Below, piece by piece: positions 35,408-44,260 of a stretch of DNA of 64,000 bases. How positions within the stretch are numbered: position 1 is the first letter of the stretch; each line of letters opens with the position of its first letter. Made by a program: the position numbers and the translations under genes. Location of the stretch: contig NZ_JAGIOI010000001.1 in NCBI RefSeq assembly GCF_017876675.1, positions 3,472,001 to 3,536,000 on the forward strand. The letters are read 5' to 3'. The DNA is from Arthrobacter stackebrandtii. Its GTDB lineage: Bacteria > Actinomycetota > Actinomycetes > Actinomycetales > Micrococcaceae. The notes under the pieces are model-generated. The model saw nothing but the letters and a program-made list of their open reading frames with translations. It was not told the DNA's origin and did not search any database.

Positions 35408-36430
35408 TTAGTGCTGGTTCCGATATGCGGTGTTCTTGTGTTGTGCCCAGCCGGAGACGACGCCGGCACCGAGCATCTGGTCCAGCAGCCTGGCCAGGTG
35501 GTAGTCCGGGGCGAACGTCAGGGCGACGTGCATGTAGTTCGCAGCGGCCGTTCCCCGGCCTTTCCACCAGCAGATGTGTCCGAGCATCGTCAACGGCGCT
35601 GCCGCGTGGGCCGGAGATGCGATGCTGAGCAGCTGCCGCAGTAGCTTTTCGGAGCTGTCGATCCGGTCCCATTGCGGGGCTTCGTCCGTGGTGCCAAAGA
35701 GTGTGGCGGCCATGGGTTCGTTGATGCCGGGCATGTCGGCCAGGATCTGGTCCCTGAGCCCGACGTGCTGCAGCCCGGCCAGGACCTCGGCCAGCTGGTC
35801 GTGGGTGGGGTCGGCGCCGTGGTCGATGAGTTCCATCCAGAGCCGGTATGCCGCGTCAAGGCACTTGGACGGGTTGGTGGCCATGTTCTGTAGGGCTGCT
35901 TCGATGGCTTCGTGGTCGACGGCGGTGAACAACTCGGGGATGGTAGGTGCATCGTTTGGTGCGACGGCGCTGCCTTGGTAGACCAGCTCGGCGTTCAGGA
36001 GGCAGGATTCAATGGCGGCCAGCGGGGTTTCCTTGCCACATGAGGCTGGGTTGGTGCCGTCGTAGGTGGCGAAGGATTCGGGGCCGACGATCCACACGTC
36101 GTGGACGAGCAGCCCAGCAGCGGTGAGGTGTCGCTTGAGTCCTTGAACCATGGCGGCGAAGGGCTTTTGGTGTCCCTGGTCCCAGGGTTGGTGGGTGAAC
36201 AGGGCGATGAGGACGGCGGTGGCGTCGTGGTCGAAGCCGATAGCGTGGGCGACGCGCTCGGCGTAGCTCTGGCCGACGTCGTCAGTGCTGGGCAGGTTGA
36301 CGCGGAGGGTGGGGCCCAGTGTCCTGCCGTCGAGGGCGAGGCAGACGAGGCTTTCCTGGGGCCAGTAGCCGAGGCTGTGGCCCATGTAGCTGATGGTGTC
36401 GGCCGGGCTGCTGATTCTGATCAGTTTCAT
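35408..36430 (-). CDS. DUF4192-domain protein (element copy)
   Basis: The 340-residue protein has SYMGHSLGYWPQESLVCLAL and VRLWMELIDHG-type helical segments, then DQILADMPGINEPMAATLFG and a TPR-like end (AAANYMHVALTFAPDYHLAR). ATG 36430 is chosen because GAGGAG lies 9 bases upstream. It is a complete paralogue of the frameshifted chromosomal copy at 5841-7069. The function of the family is unknown. Its position directly before nrdH may hint at a redox or DNA-precursor link, which is weak inference. Confidence 0.8.
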   Translation of the reverse strand: MKLIRISSPADTISYMGHSLGYWPQESLVCLALDGRTLGPTLRVNLPSTDDVGQSYAERVAHAIGFDHDATAVLIALFTHQPWDQGHQKPFAAMVQGLKRHLTAAGLLVHDVWIVGPESFATYDGTNPASCGKETPLAAIESCLLNAELVYQGSAVAPNDAPTIPELFTAVDHEAIEAALQNMATNPSKCLDAAYRLWMELIDHGADPTHDQLAEVLAGLQHVGLRDQILADMPGINEPMAATLFGTTDEAPQWDRIDSSEKLLRQLLSIASPAHAAAPLTMLGHICWWKGRGTAAANYMHVALTFAPDYHLARLLDQMLGAGVVSGWAQHKNTAYRNQH

Positions 36431-37056
36431 TGTCCTGCTCCTCTTCGGTGATCGGTGGCTGCTTGTTCGCGGCCGCCTGCTCTGTTGGTGCCTTCTGGTA
36501 AGAGGAATCACCGCTGGGTTTTAGGGGCCGGAGGGCAACTTGGGGTACCGGGCACGGGGCAAAAATTGTTTCGAGGAAATAAGCGACGCAGGAGCGCCGA
36601 GGAAGAATTTTTGGAGGAGTGACCGGCGCGCAGCGCCCTGGTTGCGTGGAGGACCCGCCCAGCGATGATGGGGTACCAGAAGGCACAACGTGGTTTGGCA
36701 TGTGCACATAGAGATCCATCGCCCGGTGTGATTGTTCCGACTGACCGGTCGTTGCGCCGTTGGGCTACTACCGTGGATTGCCGTTCTCGCCTTCATACCT
36801 GTTCATGGTGCTGGCGAGCCTCTACGAGGCGACCGGGCGTCACTACTCAATCGTGAGGATCAGCAATCTTAGACGAAGGCGTGTCAAACTCGGTTTTTCG
36901 GAGCTAGCGCTTCTTTGTGGCAATACAGACTGGTAGCTTCAGGGTCTGCGGTGGCCGTTGTCGGAGCGACTACCTTACGTAGAGCCGACAATGAGCGTTG
37001 GAGCGAGTGGATTGGCCGATGGAGGCGCCGCTCTGTGAACGTGAAACAATGGGAAA
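36431..37056. other. no convincing gene
   Basis: These 626 bases lie between divergent genes. A 91-codon minus-strand frame begins at 36796, next to a copy of the 13-base motif shared with 29769. Its residues look non-globular and run into the DUF4192 leader. I leave it unannotated. Confidence 0.4.
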
Positions 37057-37509
37057 ATGTGGACAGATCAAAATGGCATCATGGGCGTTGGCTACGAGGG
37101 AACAGATGTGGAGGCGTTTCTGCAAGGACTTGTGACGTGGGACGTGAAGGTGTTGGTCGATGTTCGACTGAACGCCATTTCGCGTAAAAAGGGATTCTCT
37201 AAGCGCGCCTTGACTGAAAATCTGAGCGGCGTAGGCATAGAGTATCTACACCTCCCAGCGCTGGGTAATCCTAAAGAGAACAGAGAGGGGTTTGCGTCAC
37301 CAGAAGCTTCGGAGTCAAACCCTTCACATGCTAGGTACAAGGAATTACTGCGTTCTGAGCCGGCCGAAGATGCTCTGGCGCGATTGACTGAACTCGCTCT
37401 GCAGAAGCGCATTGTTGTTCTGTGCTTTGAGGCCGCGGAGAGGTGCTGTCATCGCCGGTTCATCTTGGAAGCGGTCAAACTTCGAATTGATGAATTGGCT
37501 ATGGCTTAG
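37057..37509 (+). CDS. DUF488-family protein
   Basis: The 150-residue protein has the DUF488 pattern: GVGYEGTDVEAFLQGL, VLVDVRLNAISRKKGFSKR, GIEYLHLPALGNP and a C-terminal CFEAAERCCHRRFILE with conserved Cys and His-Arg. ATG 37057 and ATG 37081 are both possible; the family usually begins close to the GYEG motif. It converges on, and overlaps by four bases, the minus-strand gene at 37506. DUF488 proteins are uncharacterised, with proposed nucleic-acid-related roles. Confidence 0.78.
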   Translation: MWTDQNGIMGVGYEGTDVEAFLQGLVTWDVKVLVDVRLNAISRKKGFSKRALTENLSGVGIEYLHLPALGNPKENREGFASPEASESNPSHARYKELLRSEPAEDALARLTELALQKRIVVLCFEAAERCCHRRFILEAVKLRIDELAMA

Positions 37510-38342
37510 AACAGCGTGTCAGAGGGCTTGGAGTGTTGTGGAGGCCAAAATACTCCAATAACCATGAAGCTACCAGGATTCTGGTGTTGGTTTCCAATGA
37601 AAAAGTGGACGTCCCGATCACTGCCGCACATGTCGTCATAGAACTTGCGCTTGAGTTGGTCTGCGACACTCCCTGACTTACCGTCACGCCACTTGAGTCC
37701 TGCCGCTCCGACTTCCCAGTCGATCAGTGATTGGGAGTGGCCACTGCATGCGCGGTCCTGGCACCGATACTCGTACTGAAGACGGTATGGGGCCGCGCGC
37801 AAAGCATCCTTTTCATTCTGGAAAAGATCAGGCGCTGCGGCCATTGCGGCGGCAGCGGCAATTGTCCGATCAAATGCTGGGTTGGTAGTCACGATCACAC
37901 CTGAGACGTCTGCCGGCTTGATGAGGGCGAGAGATCTAGAGTTCTGTCCTACCTTGGCTGCCCTTTCCCTAATCTCACATGTCGTAAATTCGCCCGCTAA
38001 GTCATGAACTAGTTCCCACCGATCATGCCACTTCCTTGATGTATCAATAGTGGATCCCAACTTAAGAGAACCGAGGTCGGGCTGCCAGCTCTCTGGCCGC
38101 CTGTCTGTAGTTCCTTTTTTCGCCCGAAGTGTCACATGTTGGTATTTTTTAAACTGCATATGGGGTTCCAGATCACGGAAACCAACTGGGAAGAGCCGGA
38201 CGAGCTCATTCTTTTGTGTATCGGTTCGCACGCCGGCGACGCAGACAGACTCACCATATTTATTGCTAATAGCCGGGTAGGCCTTTACGGTGACGACCAT
38301 TTCAATAGTCTGCCATCCTCCAGCAAAGTCGGTTTGTGTCAT
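37506..38342 (-). CDS. zinc-motif protein paired with DUF488
   Basis: The 278-residue protein has a conserved-looking N-terminal half (VVTVKAYPAISNKYGESVC; ELVRLFPVGFRDLE; FKKYQHVTL) and a Cys-rich motif YRCQDRACSGHSQSLIDWEV that could bind zinc. It ends with a FVIG-type beta segment (HFFIGNQHQNPGSFMVIGVF). Proteins of this type often neighbour DUF488 genes. Here the two are convergent. ATG 38342 follows AGGAAG; ATG 38363 is an alternative. It lies 68 bases downstream of the restriction enzyme on the same strand. The function is unknown; nucleic-acid binding is a guess. Confidence 0.6.
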   Translation of the reverse strand: MTQTDFAGGWQTIEMVVTVKAYPAISNKYGESVCVAGVRTDTQKNELVRLFPVGFRDLEPHMQFKKYQHVTLRAKKGTTDRRPESWQPDLGSLKLGSTIDTSRKWHDRWELVHDLAGEFTTCEIRERAAKVGQNSRSLALIKPADVSGVIVTTNPAFDRTIAAAAAMAAAPDLFQNEKDALRAAPYRLQYEYRCQDRACSGHSQSLIDWEVGAAGLKWRDGKSGSVADQLKRKFYDDMCGSDRDVHFFIGNQHQNPGSFMVIGVFWPPQHSKPSDTLF

Positions 38343-38409
38343 TATCTTCCTTTTGGTTCCCATGTGATTCTTGAAAGGTTAATGAAAGCATAGATTAGCG
38401 TCGCCTGGT

Positions 38410-41340
38410 CTACCTTGGTTTGGCAATTTCTAACGTTGTCGGCATGTTCACCCGATGGGAACTGATAATTGCGCGTTTCTCGCCAGGGGCCTGTGCCAAT
38501 TCTGGCTGTTCAGCGAGTTCTAGATTCAGCGCCAGCAGCTGGGTCAATATTTCGTCCCCTGATGAGAAGTGATAGGCCTTCAATACTGCTTTGTCTAAGG
38601 TCGTATGAAGGGTTTGTAGCTGGTTCCTTCCCGGAACGCTTAGATCGTCGTACTGCGAGGCTAGAGACTCACCATTAGCCAATGCTTCACTGCGCAGGTC
38701 AAGTACCTCCGCCATGGCCTGGGAGATGGCTGCCACATCAGCAGGCGTGGGTGACGGGGGAAAAGGAAAGCAATCCCATACGGTTGTTGATGTGTAGCGA
38801 GGGTCGCCCTTCATACTCGAGCACCTAGCTTCAATCCATTTTCTGTGGATCGATGACGACAGGATGCCCAGCGAGTAGTCATCGTCCAAAGCAAATACAG
38901 TCAGAGCATCGCTGGGGCGGATTCGTGAGTCAACAAATTCGAATACTGCGGGTCGATTGACGGTAGTCACTCGGGATGTGGCTATATATCGTTCAATTCC
39001 CGCGAGGGCAACAAGCATTTCTCGCCTTCGATAGCCCAGCTGCCACCATGTCTGGAGGAAACCTGCATGGTGATTGTTGACTTTTGCCTGTGGATTGCTC
39101 AGGAGAGCCGATTCGTTCTTCTCGGCTTGCTCGTCAGCCTTCGCCTGGCGAATACCCAGCACCATCTCTTTCAGGTGGGCATAGGCAGCAGGGTACTTTG
39201 TTCGGGCAGTTCGCAGATCAGATTCAGGAATGTCAATAACCCAACGATCAACTTCAGTTTTGTTCAGCATCTCCCGCCCGCCAAGAAATGGGTGTACTAC
39301 GTCTCCACTACCGTCGTTTTTATCTAGCAACTCCTGCATCTGCAGCCGATTCAACACAAAGCCCTTTTCAACTTTCGTTACGCCTGGAGTTTGCCCTTGG
39401 AAGCACCTTTGGGGTAGTTGGTTGAATTTCAGGGATTTAGCTGTGCGTACATCAACGTTTGGAGAAAGGGATGTTGGTATTTTTGCCAGAACCAATCGAC
39501 CTTCACCGTTATTGACCCAAAGAATTTTCTCCGCAGGAGCGGGGTGTGAATCATCAGTCTTCATCCAGTTGATGATTGAAACAAAGACGTTAGCTTCGCC
39601 TGACCACGGCTTCGAGGAAACAGCGTTGGTAATAACGCCGCCGTTATCTTCGATGTAATCTAGGGAAACCAATCTGGATTCATTCTGGCGAATCGAGTTA
39701 GTAGCAACTAACCCCGCACGAGCTCCCGGCGCGATATGGTCGTGGGCTAAAGGAAACCAGTATGAGACAAAGTCGCTGACGCCGCCAATTTGTGGGAACT
39801 CGGCGGCAAGACGCTGTGTGTATCCGACCCCGAGTTCTTCGACCATCTTTCGGCGGCCTAGAAACGGCGGATTTCCAATCACAACATCCACCCGTGGCCA
39901 TTTACTAAAGAGTGAGTCGGCCTGAGTGATACTCGCATCTAGATTGTCCAAGGGAAGGACAGTTGCGGTATCGTTCAATTCGTCCGCCGCGAGTTTTTTT
40001 GCGAGCATCATCGTAATTTTGGCCATTTCAACCGCAAACCCATTGATATCCATTCCAAAGAAATGGTCAGTGGTCACGTAGCTAAACGAGGCTTGGGCCG
40101 CCGTATTTGAGTTCCGGCGCTTGTCCGCTATTAGCGCGTGCACTTCTGCTTCGAGGCGTCTCATTTCTCTGTAAGCCACGTAGAGAAAGTTTCCCGATCC
40201 ACAAGCGGGATCCAAAACGCGGAAGTTCATCATCTCAGGGAGTAATTTCTCCAACGCGACAATGCCGCCTGCTCCACGTTCCTGGGCTTCTTCAATTCGC
40301 TGTCGCCATGGATTAACTATGGTGGGCAGGACGACCTGAGCGATATCAGCTTGGCTCGTATAGTGGGCGCCGGCTGCATGGCGTTCGCCCTTGTCCATGG
40401 ATTGCTCGAAAATCGTGCCGAAGATTTCGGGGCGCACAAACGCCCAGTTTGTTGAGACAGCCTTCCACAGCATTAAGAGCTCCGGTTGAGAAATTTCGAG
40501 GGGCACAATGTTGGCGAAAAGACCGCCGTTGAAGTAGGGCACTTCTTTAAAACGTCCGCCTGCTGTAAGCCCTGTTGTATTCATTTCCCTGAAGAGTCCA
40601 AAGAGCAGGTCGTAAGCTCTTGCTGAAGGATGCGGATCCGCTAGGCTGTCCTTGACAGCAGCCCGGAACATGTGGGTCGGGAGAAGATGGACATCCTCAG
40701 CAAACATCGCCATGACACACTGCAGTACGAACCGCTGAGCCACCGATCTTTCGATTCCTCGAGACACCATGGATCGGAATACTGACGAGACGTCTGCCGC
40801 GGCCTCGCGGGTGACAGCGACTAGGTCATTCTCGAAGACAGGGTCAGTCGCTTCCGGGAGTAGAAAGGTGAGGGCCTCCCACCTGTCTGCCAAATTGTCT
40901 AATGACACGCGATCGACGGGCTCGTCCAACTGAGAGTCAAAGTCGTAGATCCAGAATTCATCGAAGTTGCACAGCACCACATAGCGGGGGCGATCGGGGA
41001 CTGCTGCTATCCAGTAGTCAAATGCCTGACGATAGTGGCGTTTGAGATCGGTGTTGGCTTTTTTCATTTCGATGAGGCATCGCTTTTTCCAAAGCAGGTC
41101 AGCGAATCCTGTGGTCTTCTTACCGCCGGTCGACCGCCTCAGTCGAGCCTCAAGCGTTGCGCCTGCTTGATTAATTCCATCATGACCGAAAGCTTGGAAT
41201 AGGCGCTCCAAGAACACCTGCGCTTCGCCCTTCTCATCACCAGAAAGGTACGTCTTTCGATAGACGGCGAGATCCGCAAGCGCAGATCGGATCCTTGCGC
41301 TTTCTGGATTCACTCGGGTTTGATCAGTGCGTGTGTCTGT
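38410..41340 (-). CDS. type IIL (MmeI-like) restriction-modification enzyme
   Basis: This is about 976 residues in one chain. The N-terminal nuclease region has Asp and Glu-x-Lys in FADLLWKKRCLIEMKKAN near 73-90. A helical spacer follows. The N6-adenine methyltransferase core has DPACGSGNFLYVAY near 374 and the catalytic NPPF near 488, and a target-recognition and C-terminal helical region follows. Size and motif order fit MmeI-type enzymes that both cut and protect, with methylation of one strand. ATG 41340 is preferred (GGGGG upstream); ATG 41373 is possible. No separate methylase or specificity gene is present. The recognition site cannot be predicted. Confidence 0.82.
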   Translation of the reverse strand, partial: TDTRTDQTRVNPESARIRSALADLAVYRKTYLSGDEKGEAQVFLERLFQAFGHDGINQAGATLEARLRRSTGGKKTTGFADLLWKKRCLIEMKKANTDLKRHYRQAFDYWIAAVPDRPRYVVLCNFDEFWIYDFDSQLDEPVDRVSLDNLADRWEALTFLLPEATDPVFENDLVAVTREAAADVSSVFRSMVSRGIERSVAQRFVLQCVMAMFAEDVHLLPTHMFRAAVKDSLADPHPSARAYDLLFGLFREMNTTGLTAGGRFKEVPYFNGGLFANIVPLEISQPELLMLWKAVSTNWAFVRPEIFGTIFEQSMDKGERHAAGAHYTSQADIAQVVLPTIVNPWRQRIEEAQERGAGGIVALEKLLPEMMNFRVLDPACGSGNFLYVAYREMRRLEAEVHALIADKRRNSNTAAQASFSYVTTDHFFGMDINGFAVEMAKITMMLAKKLAADELNDTATVLPLDNLDASITQADSLFSKWPRVDVVIGNPPFLGRRKMVEELGVGYTQRLAAEFPQIGGVSDFVSYWFPLAHDHIAPGARAGLVATNSIRQNESRLVSLDYIEDNGGVITNAVSSKPWSGEANVFVSIINWMKTDDSHPAPAEKILWVNNGEGRLVLAKIPTSLSPNVDVRTAKSLKFNQLPQRCFQGQTPGVTKVEKGFVLNRLQMQELLDKNDGSGDVVHPFLGGREMLNKTEVDRWVIDIPESDLRTARTKYPAAYAHLKEMVLGIRQAKADEQAEKNESALLSNPQAKVNNHHAGFLQTWWQLGYRRREMLVALAGIERYIATSRVTTVNRPAVFEFVDSRIRPSDALTVFALDDDYSLGILSSSIHRKWIEARCSSMKGDPRYTSTTVWDCFPFPPSPTPADVAAISQAMAEVLDLRSEALANGESLASQYDDLSVPGRNQLQTLHTTLDKAVLKAYHFSSGDEILTQLLALNLELAEQPELAQAPGEKRAIISSHRVNMPTTLEIAKPR

Positions 41341-41373
41341 CATAGCTGCCCCCACTAGTGTTCGAATACTCAT

Positions 41374-42574
41374 TGAACTCTATCGGAATGCATGAACGTC
41401 GGACGGATGTTGCGGCATGACGCTGCAATCTGTCGTCAGCGGCGGTAGTGGTGGTGGCCTGTTTGTCGTCCACAGTTTGGGTGGTTTCTCATAGAGTGTG
41501 TTTTGAGGAGGTCCGAACCTGAGCCTTGCCGGGTGCGACATCATATTTTTGGGCATCAAGACACCATGGGGCATGAGGCCATCCGTGTCGGTTGATCGGG
41601 CCCAACTGTGCATATTGTCATGCAGAGTTCTCAATCGTTTCTTCATGCTTATCGTTGAGACTGGAATGAGTCAAGTGCGTCTGGGCCGGTGTTTTGGGCA
41701 GCCTGTGGGCAGGTGGGCATGGCAATTGGTGAAGCAGTTCTTGCGATTCAACTGGATGTCCGGGCCGCTGGGAATCATTCGAGCTGGGCCGTTCTGTCCG
41801 GTTCGTCCCAGACAGCCGGTCAGTGGTTGCCCGTGCAGGCGACGACTGAGCGGCCGAGATTATCGACCTTGATTGATGGGGTCATTACTACGGGAGTAGG
41901 GCGGGGCTACAGTCGCTGGGGCCTGGGTAGTGGTCTTGAACGCCGACGATCTCATTAAGCCATCAGTCAGGGTGGGGTTGAATTCAGACTTACGATTTCA
42001 GTGAGGTGTCTGATGCGGAGCCGCATGTGTCGGCCAGGGACCATAGGCTTTACTGGCTTTTTGTTCCGTTGTCATGCCACGCCTGGTCGTATGTCTCAAG
42101 CTGGGAGAGTCAGATTGGCCTCACTGGAATCGTTAGGGGAACGGAGATGCTTAGGTGGACCCATCCCGGTGTCATGAAAATCATCGCGACCCGGGATGCA
42201 GGCGCCACCGAGCAGACGGCGTCCGACTGCGCCACATATTGTCACGGATTTGAAGCCATGTGACGGCTGCTGCCTCAGGGCGTTCAACTGATTGTCGACG
42301 GCGCCGAAAGTTAAGATTTGGACGGCTTCATGGCTAGGTTTGCGGCACGATTATGGGAACCGTCGGGCATTCACAAAGTGTCGGGTGCCTCAAGAGGTAG
42401 CCAGACTTTTGGGTGCCATTGAATTAGACGCAGTGCTGGTGAGTTTGAGGCGGCGTCCGGATGCTCACGGAGACCGTGGACAAGCGGGATCTGGGGCTGG
42501 TGCCCTGGCGTAGGCAAATGGTGCTGATGCGTGCAGTGCTTGTGACAGTCGATGAAAATGGATGAGCGTTCACT
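41374..42574. other. long stretch without a convincing gene near the right end of the element
   Basis: These 1.2 kb contain several overlapping short frames on both strands, none with family features or good ribosome sites. This is probably remnant cargo. Confidence 0.4.
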
Positions 42575-42667
42575 CAAAAACGTGAGCAGAAATCGAGCCT
42601 ATTTCCGCCCAAAATCAAGCCAAAAACGTGACCAACTTTTCGTTCAAAAACGTGAGTAAAACGTGAC
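42575..42667. repeat. iterated CAAAAACGTGA motif next to the right attachment site
   Basis: Three exact copies of CAAAAACGTGA start at 42575, 42621 and 42645, and a shortened copy (AAAACGTGA) at 42658. They lie within 160 bases of the attR core. This spacing and position fit arm-type binding sites for an integrase or excisionase, or a mobilisation-related iteron. Confidence 0.6.
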
Positions 42668-42729
42668 TTGGGCTGTTTTTGGCCTTAAGCGGCTCTGACC
42701 TGCGGAACATAACCGCAGGTCAGAGGCGT

Positions 42730-42771
42730 TTTTTGGTGCCCCGGGCGGGAATTGAACCCACGACCAAGAGA
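42730..42771 (-). repeat. right attachment site (attR), inside tRNA-Arg
   Basis: This is identical over 42 bases to 11140-11181. The repeat covers the tRNA from the 3' side of the anticodon stem to CCA plus four bases, so integration restored a complete tRNA here. Confidence 0.85.
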
Positions 42772-42809
42772 TTAGAAGGCTCCTGCTCTATCCGCTGAGC
42801 TACCGAGGC
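42734..42809 (-). tRNA. tRNA-Arg (anticodon UCU)
   Basis: The 76-base gene includes an encoded CCA. The acceptor arms GCCTCGG and CCGGGGC pair with one G-U. The D arm is GCTC/GAGC, the T loop is GTTCAAT, and the anticodon loop is CTTCTAA. The anticodon stem is imperfect near the loop (C31-U39). It is the target of the integrated element. Confidence 0.9.
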
Positions 42810-42992
42810 GTGGCCCAACCAGGGGCCGCATCTAAATTATCAGGTTTCTTGGGCAATCTCTTCCTCCACAGGCAGGGCCAGGGCACCAGCTGTCCACATT
42901 CGCGAGATTCCCTCTGGTGGCGGCTTAGGGGAAGCCGTTTGCTGGAAGTACGTGAATTTCGCCTCAATGGCGGTCCATCGAAAGGCAATGCA

Positions 42993-43607
42993 ATGGCAAA
43001 TCTCATCACCCTCAGGGGCTTCGTCTGCTCACCCGTTGAAACGCGCATCATGGCCAACGGCCTGGTTGTCGGCAACTTTCGCATGGGGTCCAACATCCGC
43101 AAGCTCGATCCCGGCAGCGGCCTGTGGGTGGATGGTCCCACAAACTGGTTCCGGGTCAACATGTTCCGGTCACTGGCCACGAACGCCGTCCTCAGCATCA
43201 GCAAGGGCGACCGGATCCTCGTCTCGGGCAAGCTTAAGATCACCAACTTCACGCGGAAGGACGGGAATCCGGGCATGGGTGTCGAAATCGACGCAGACAG
43301 CATCGGCCTCGACCTGCAGTTCGGCACCGCCACATACCACCGCGGCACCGGGGTACGTCTTGCGGGCCAGGGCAATTCCCCGGCCGACGGCGGACCCGCC
43401 GCGGAGGGCAGCACGCCCCTTTCGCTGGTGTCGGACAACAGCGAGCCGCCGGACTTCGCCCGGGAATCTGAAGGTGAAGCGTCTGACGGCCAAGACGAAG
43501 CCGGCCGTGATGACGACGGGCAGGAGGCCGACGGCGACGAGCTTGGCGATGGGGAGGCCGTGGACACGGAAACGGGCGAGATTGCAAGCAGCACAGCCGT
43601 CTTCTAA
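42993..43607 (+). CDS. ssb: single-stranded DNA-binding protein
   Basis: The 204-residue protein has an N-terminal OB fold (ITLRGFVCSPVETRIMANG; RVNMFRSLATNA; GDRILVSGKLKI) and DLQFGTATYHR. A long acidic, disordered C-terminal tail follows (GRDDDGQEADGDELGDGEA). ATG 42993 with AAAGG upstream is chosen; the frame from 42810 includes tRNA flank. It differs from the main replicative SSB in lacking the typical DDxPF tip, so it may be a second SSB or an SSB-like protein. It lies just outside the element. Confidence 0.8.
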   Translation: MANLITLRGFVCSPVETRIMANGLVVGNFRMGSNIRKLDPGSGLWVDGPTNWFRVNMFRSLATNAVLSISKGDRILVSGKLKITNFTRKDGNPGMGVEIDADSIGLDLQFGTATYHRGTGVRLAGQGNSPADGGPAAEGSTPLSLVSDNSEPPDFARESEGEASDGQDEAGRDDDGQEADGDELGDGEAVDTETGEIASSTAVF

Positions 43608-43661
43608 CCGGACGCTGCGGCGAGGGGCTGACATCCGGACACGGCATGGCAGAATGGCGGG

Positions 43662-44168
43662 GTGACTTTGGACATGTTGACACTCCGCCACCGGCCCGCA
43701 AACCCACGAATGCGTGTGCGTTCCGGATTTGTAGCGCTCGCGCTCTCCGGGGCCATTGCCTTGGGCGGCTGCTCGCTGCTGCCATCAACCAGCCAAGGAA
43801 ACGGGGACGCACCGGCGGCCAGCCAATCCGGCACCACGCATCCTCCGGCACCAGCCTCGGAGGCGCCCCCGACCCCGGCGCAAGAATTGTCCGTCAAGGT
43901 CAAGGAGTCACTGGGAAGTCTCGCTGCGGGCACCAAGTCGCCCAGCCGTGACCAGATGAAGGCGGCCATGGTTGCCGCCGGTGCCAACCCGGATACTGTC
44001 GAAGTTTCCGTGGACATCACGCCCACCGGCCTGGCCGTGGACGCGATGGAAGCAGCTGACGCCCTCGAAGGGCAGTGCGTTGTGGGCCAGGTCCGTGACG
44101 GCCAGGCGTCCGTCACTGTGCTCCCGGTTCTCGCATCAGGGCGCTGTTTCGTGGGCGACGTCCACTAA
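43662..44168 (+). CDS. small secreted lipoprotein
   Basis: The 168-residue protein has a signal peptide and lipobox (ALSGAIALGGC), a Pro/Ala/Ser-rich linker, and a compact domain with two late cysteines (EGQCVVGQV; SGRCFVGDV) that could form a disulfide. It resembles the actinobacterial DUF6993 group, which I state with reservation. It starts at GTG 43662 or ATG 43674. The function is unknown. Confidence 0.7.
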   Translation: MTLDMLTLRHRPANPRMRVRSGFVALALSGAIALGGCSLLPSTSQGNGDAPAASQSGTTHPPAPASEAPPTPAQELSVKVKESLGSLAAGTKSPSRDQMKAAMVAAGANPDTVEVSVDITPTGLAVDAMEAADALEGQCVVGQVRDGQASVTVLPVLASGRCFVGDVH

Positions 44169-44260
44169 CTTCCTGCCCGTTAAGTCAGTTTAAGTCAGTG
44201 TTGCTCACAAAGCGGGTGGCAAATGTGAGATATGCGCCTGCACCCACTAACCTTGGGGGT

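Larger units (their letters stand above)
11140..42771. mobile_element. integrated mobilisable element in tRNA-Arg, rich in defence genes
   Basis: The element is bounded by the 42-bp direct repeats at 11140-11181 and 42730-42771. It contains an integrase split by an insertion sequence, an excisionase-like gene, a MobF relaxase module, an ssb relic, three intact insertion sequences and defence-type genes. These are a toxin-antitoxin pair, a STAND protein, an OLD nuclease and a type IIL restriction enzyme. The integrase lies 8 kb from the left end instead of next to it. So the left arm may have been added later, or the element may be composite. No obvious coupling ATPase or type IV secretion genes are seen, so mobilisation would need help. 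Confidence 0.75.

Noticed and set aside
36521-36796. 91-codon minus-strand frame with a motif shared with 29769
   Set aside because: The protein has no globular character and overlaps the leader of the DUF4192 gene. The ribosome site is not convincing.
41549-42513. Short frames near the right end of the element as small genes
   Set aside because: They overlap on both strands and lack ribosome sites and family resemblance.
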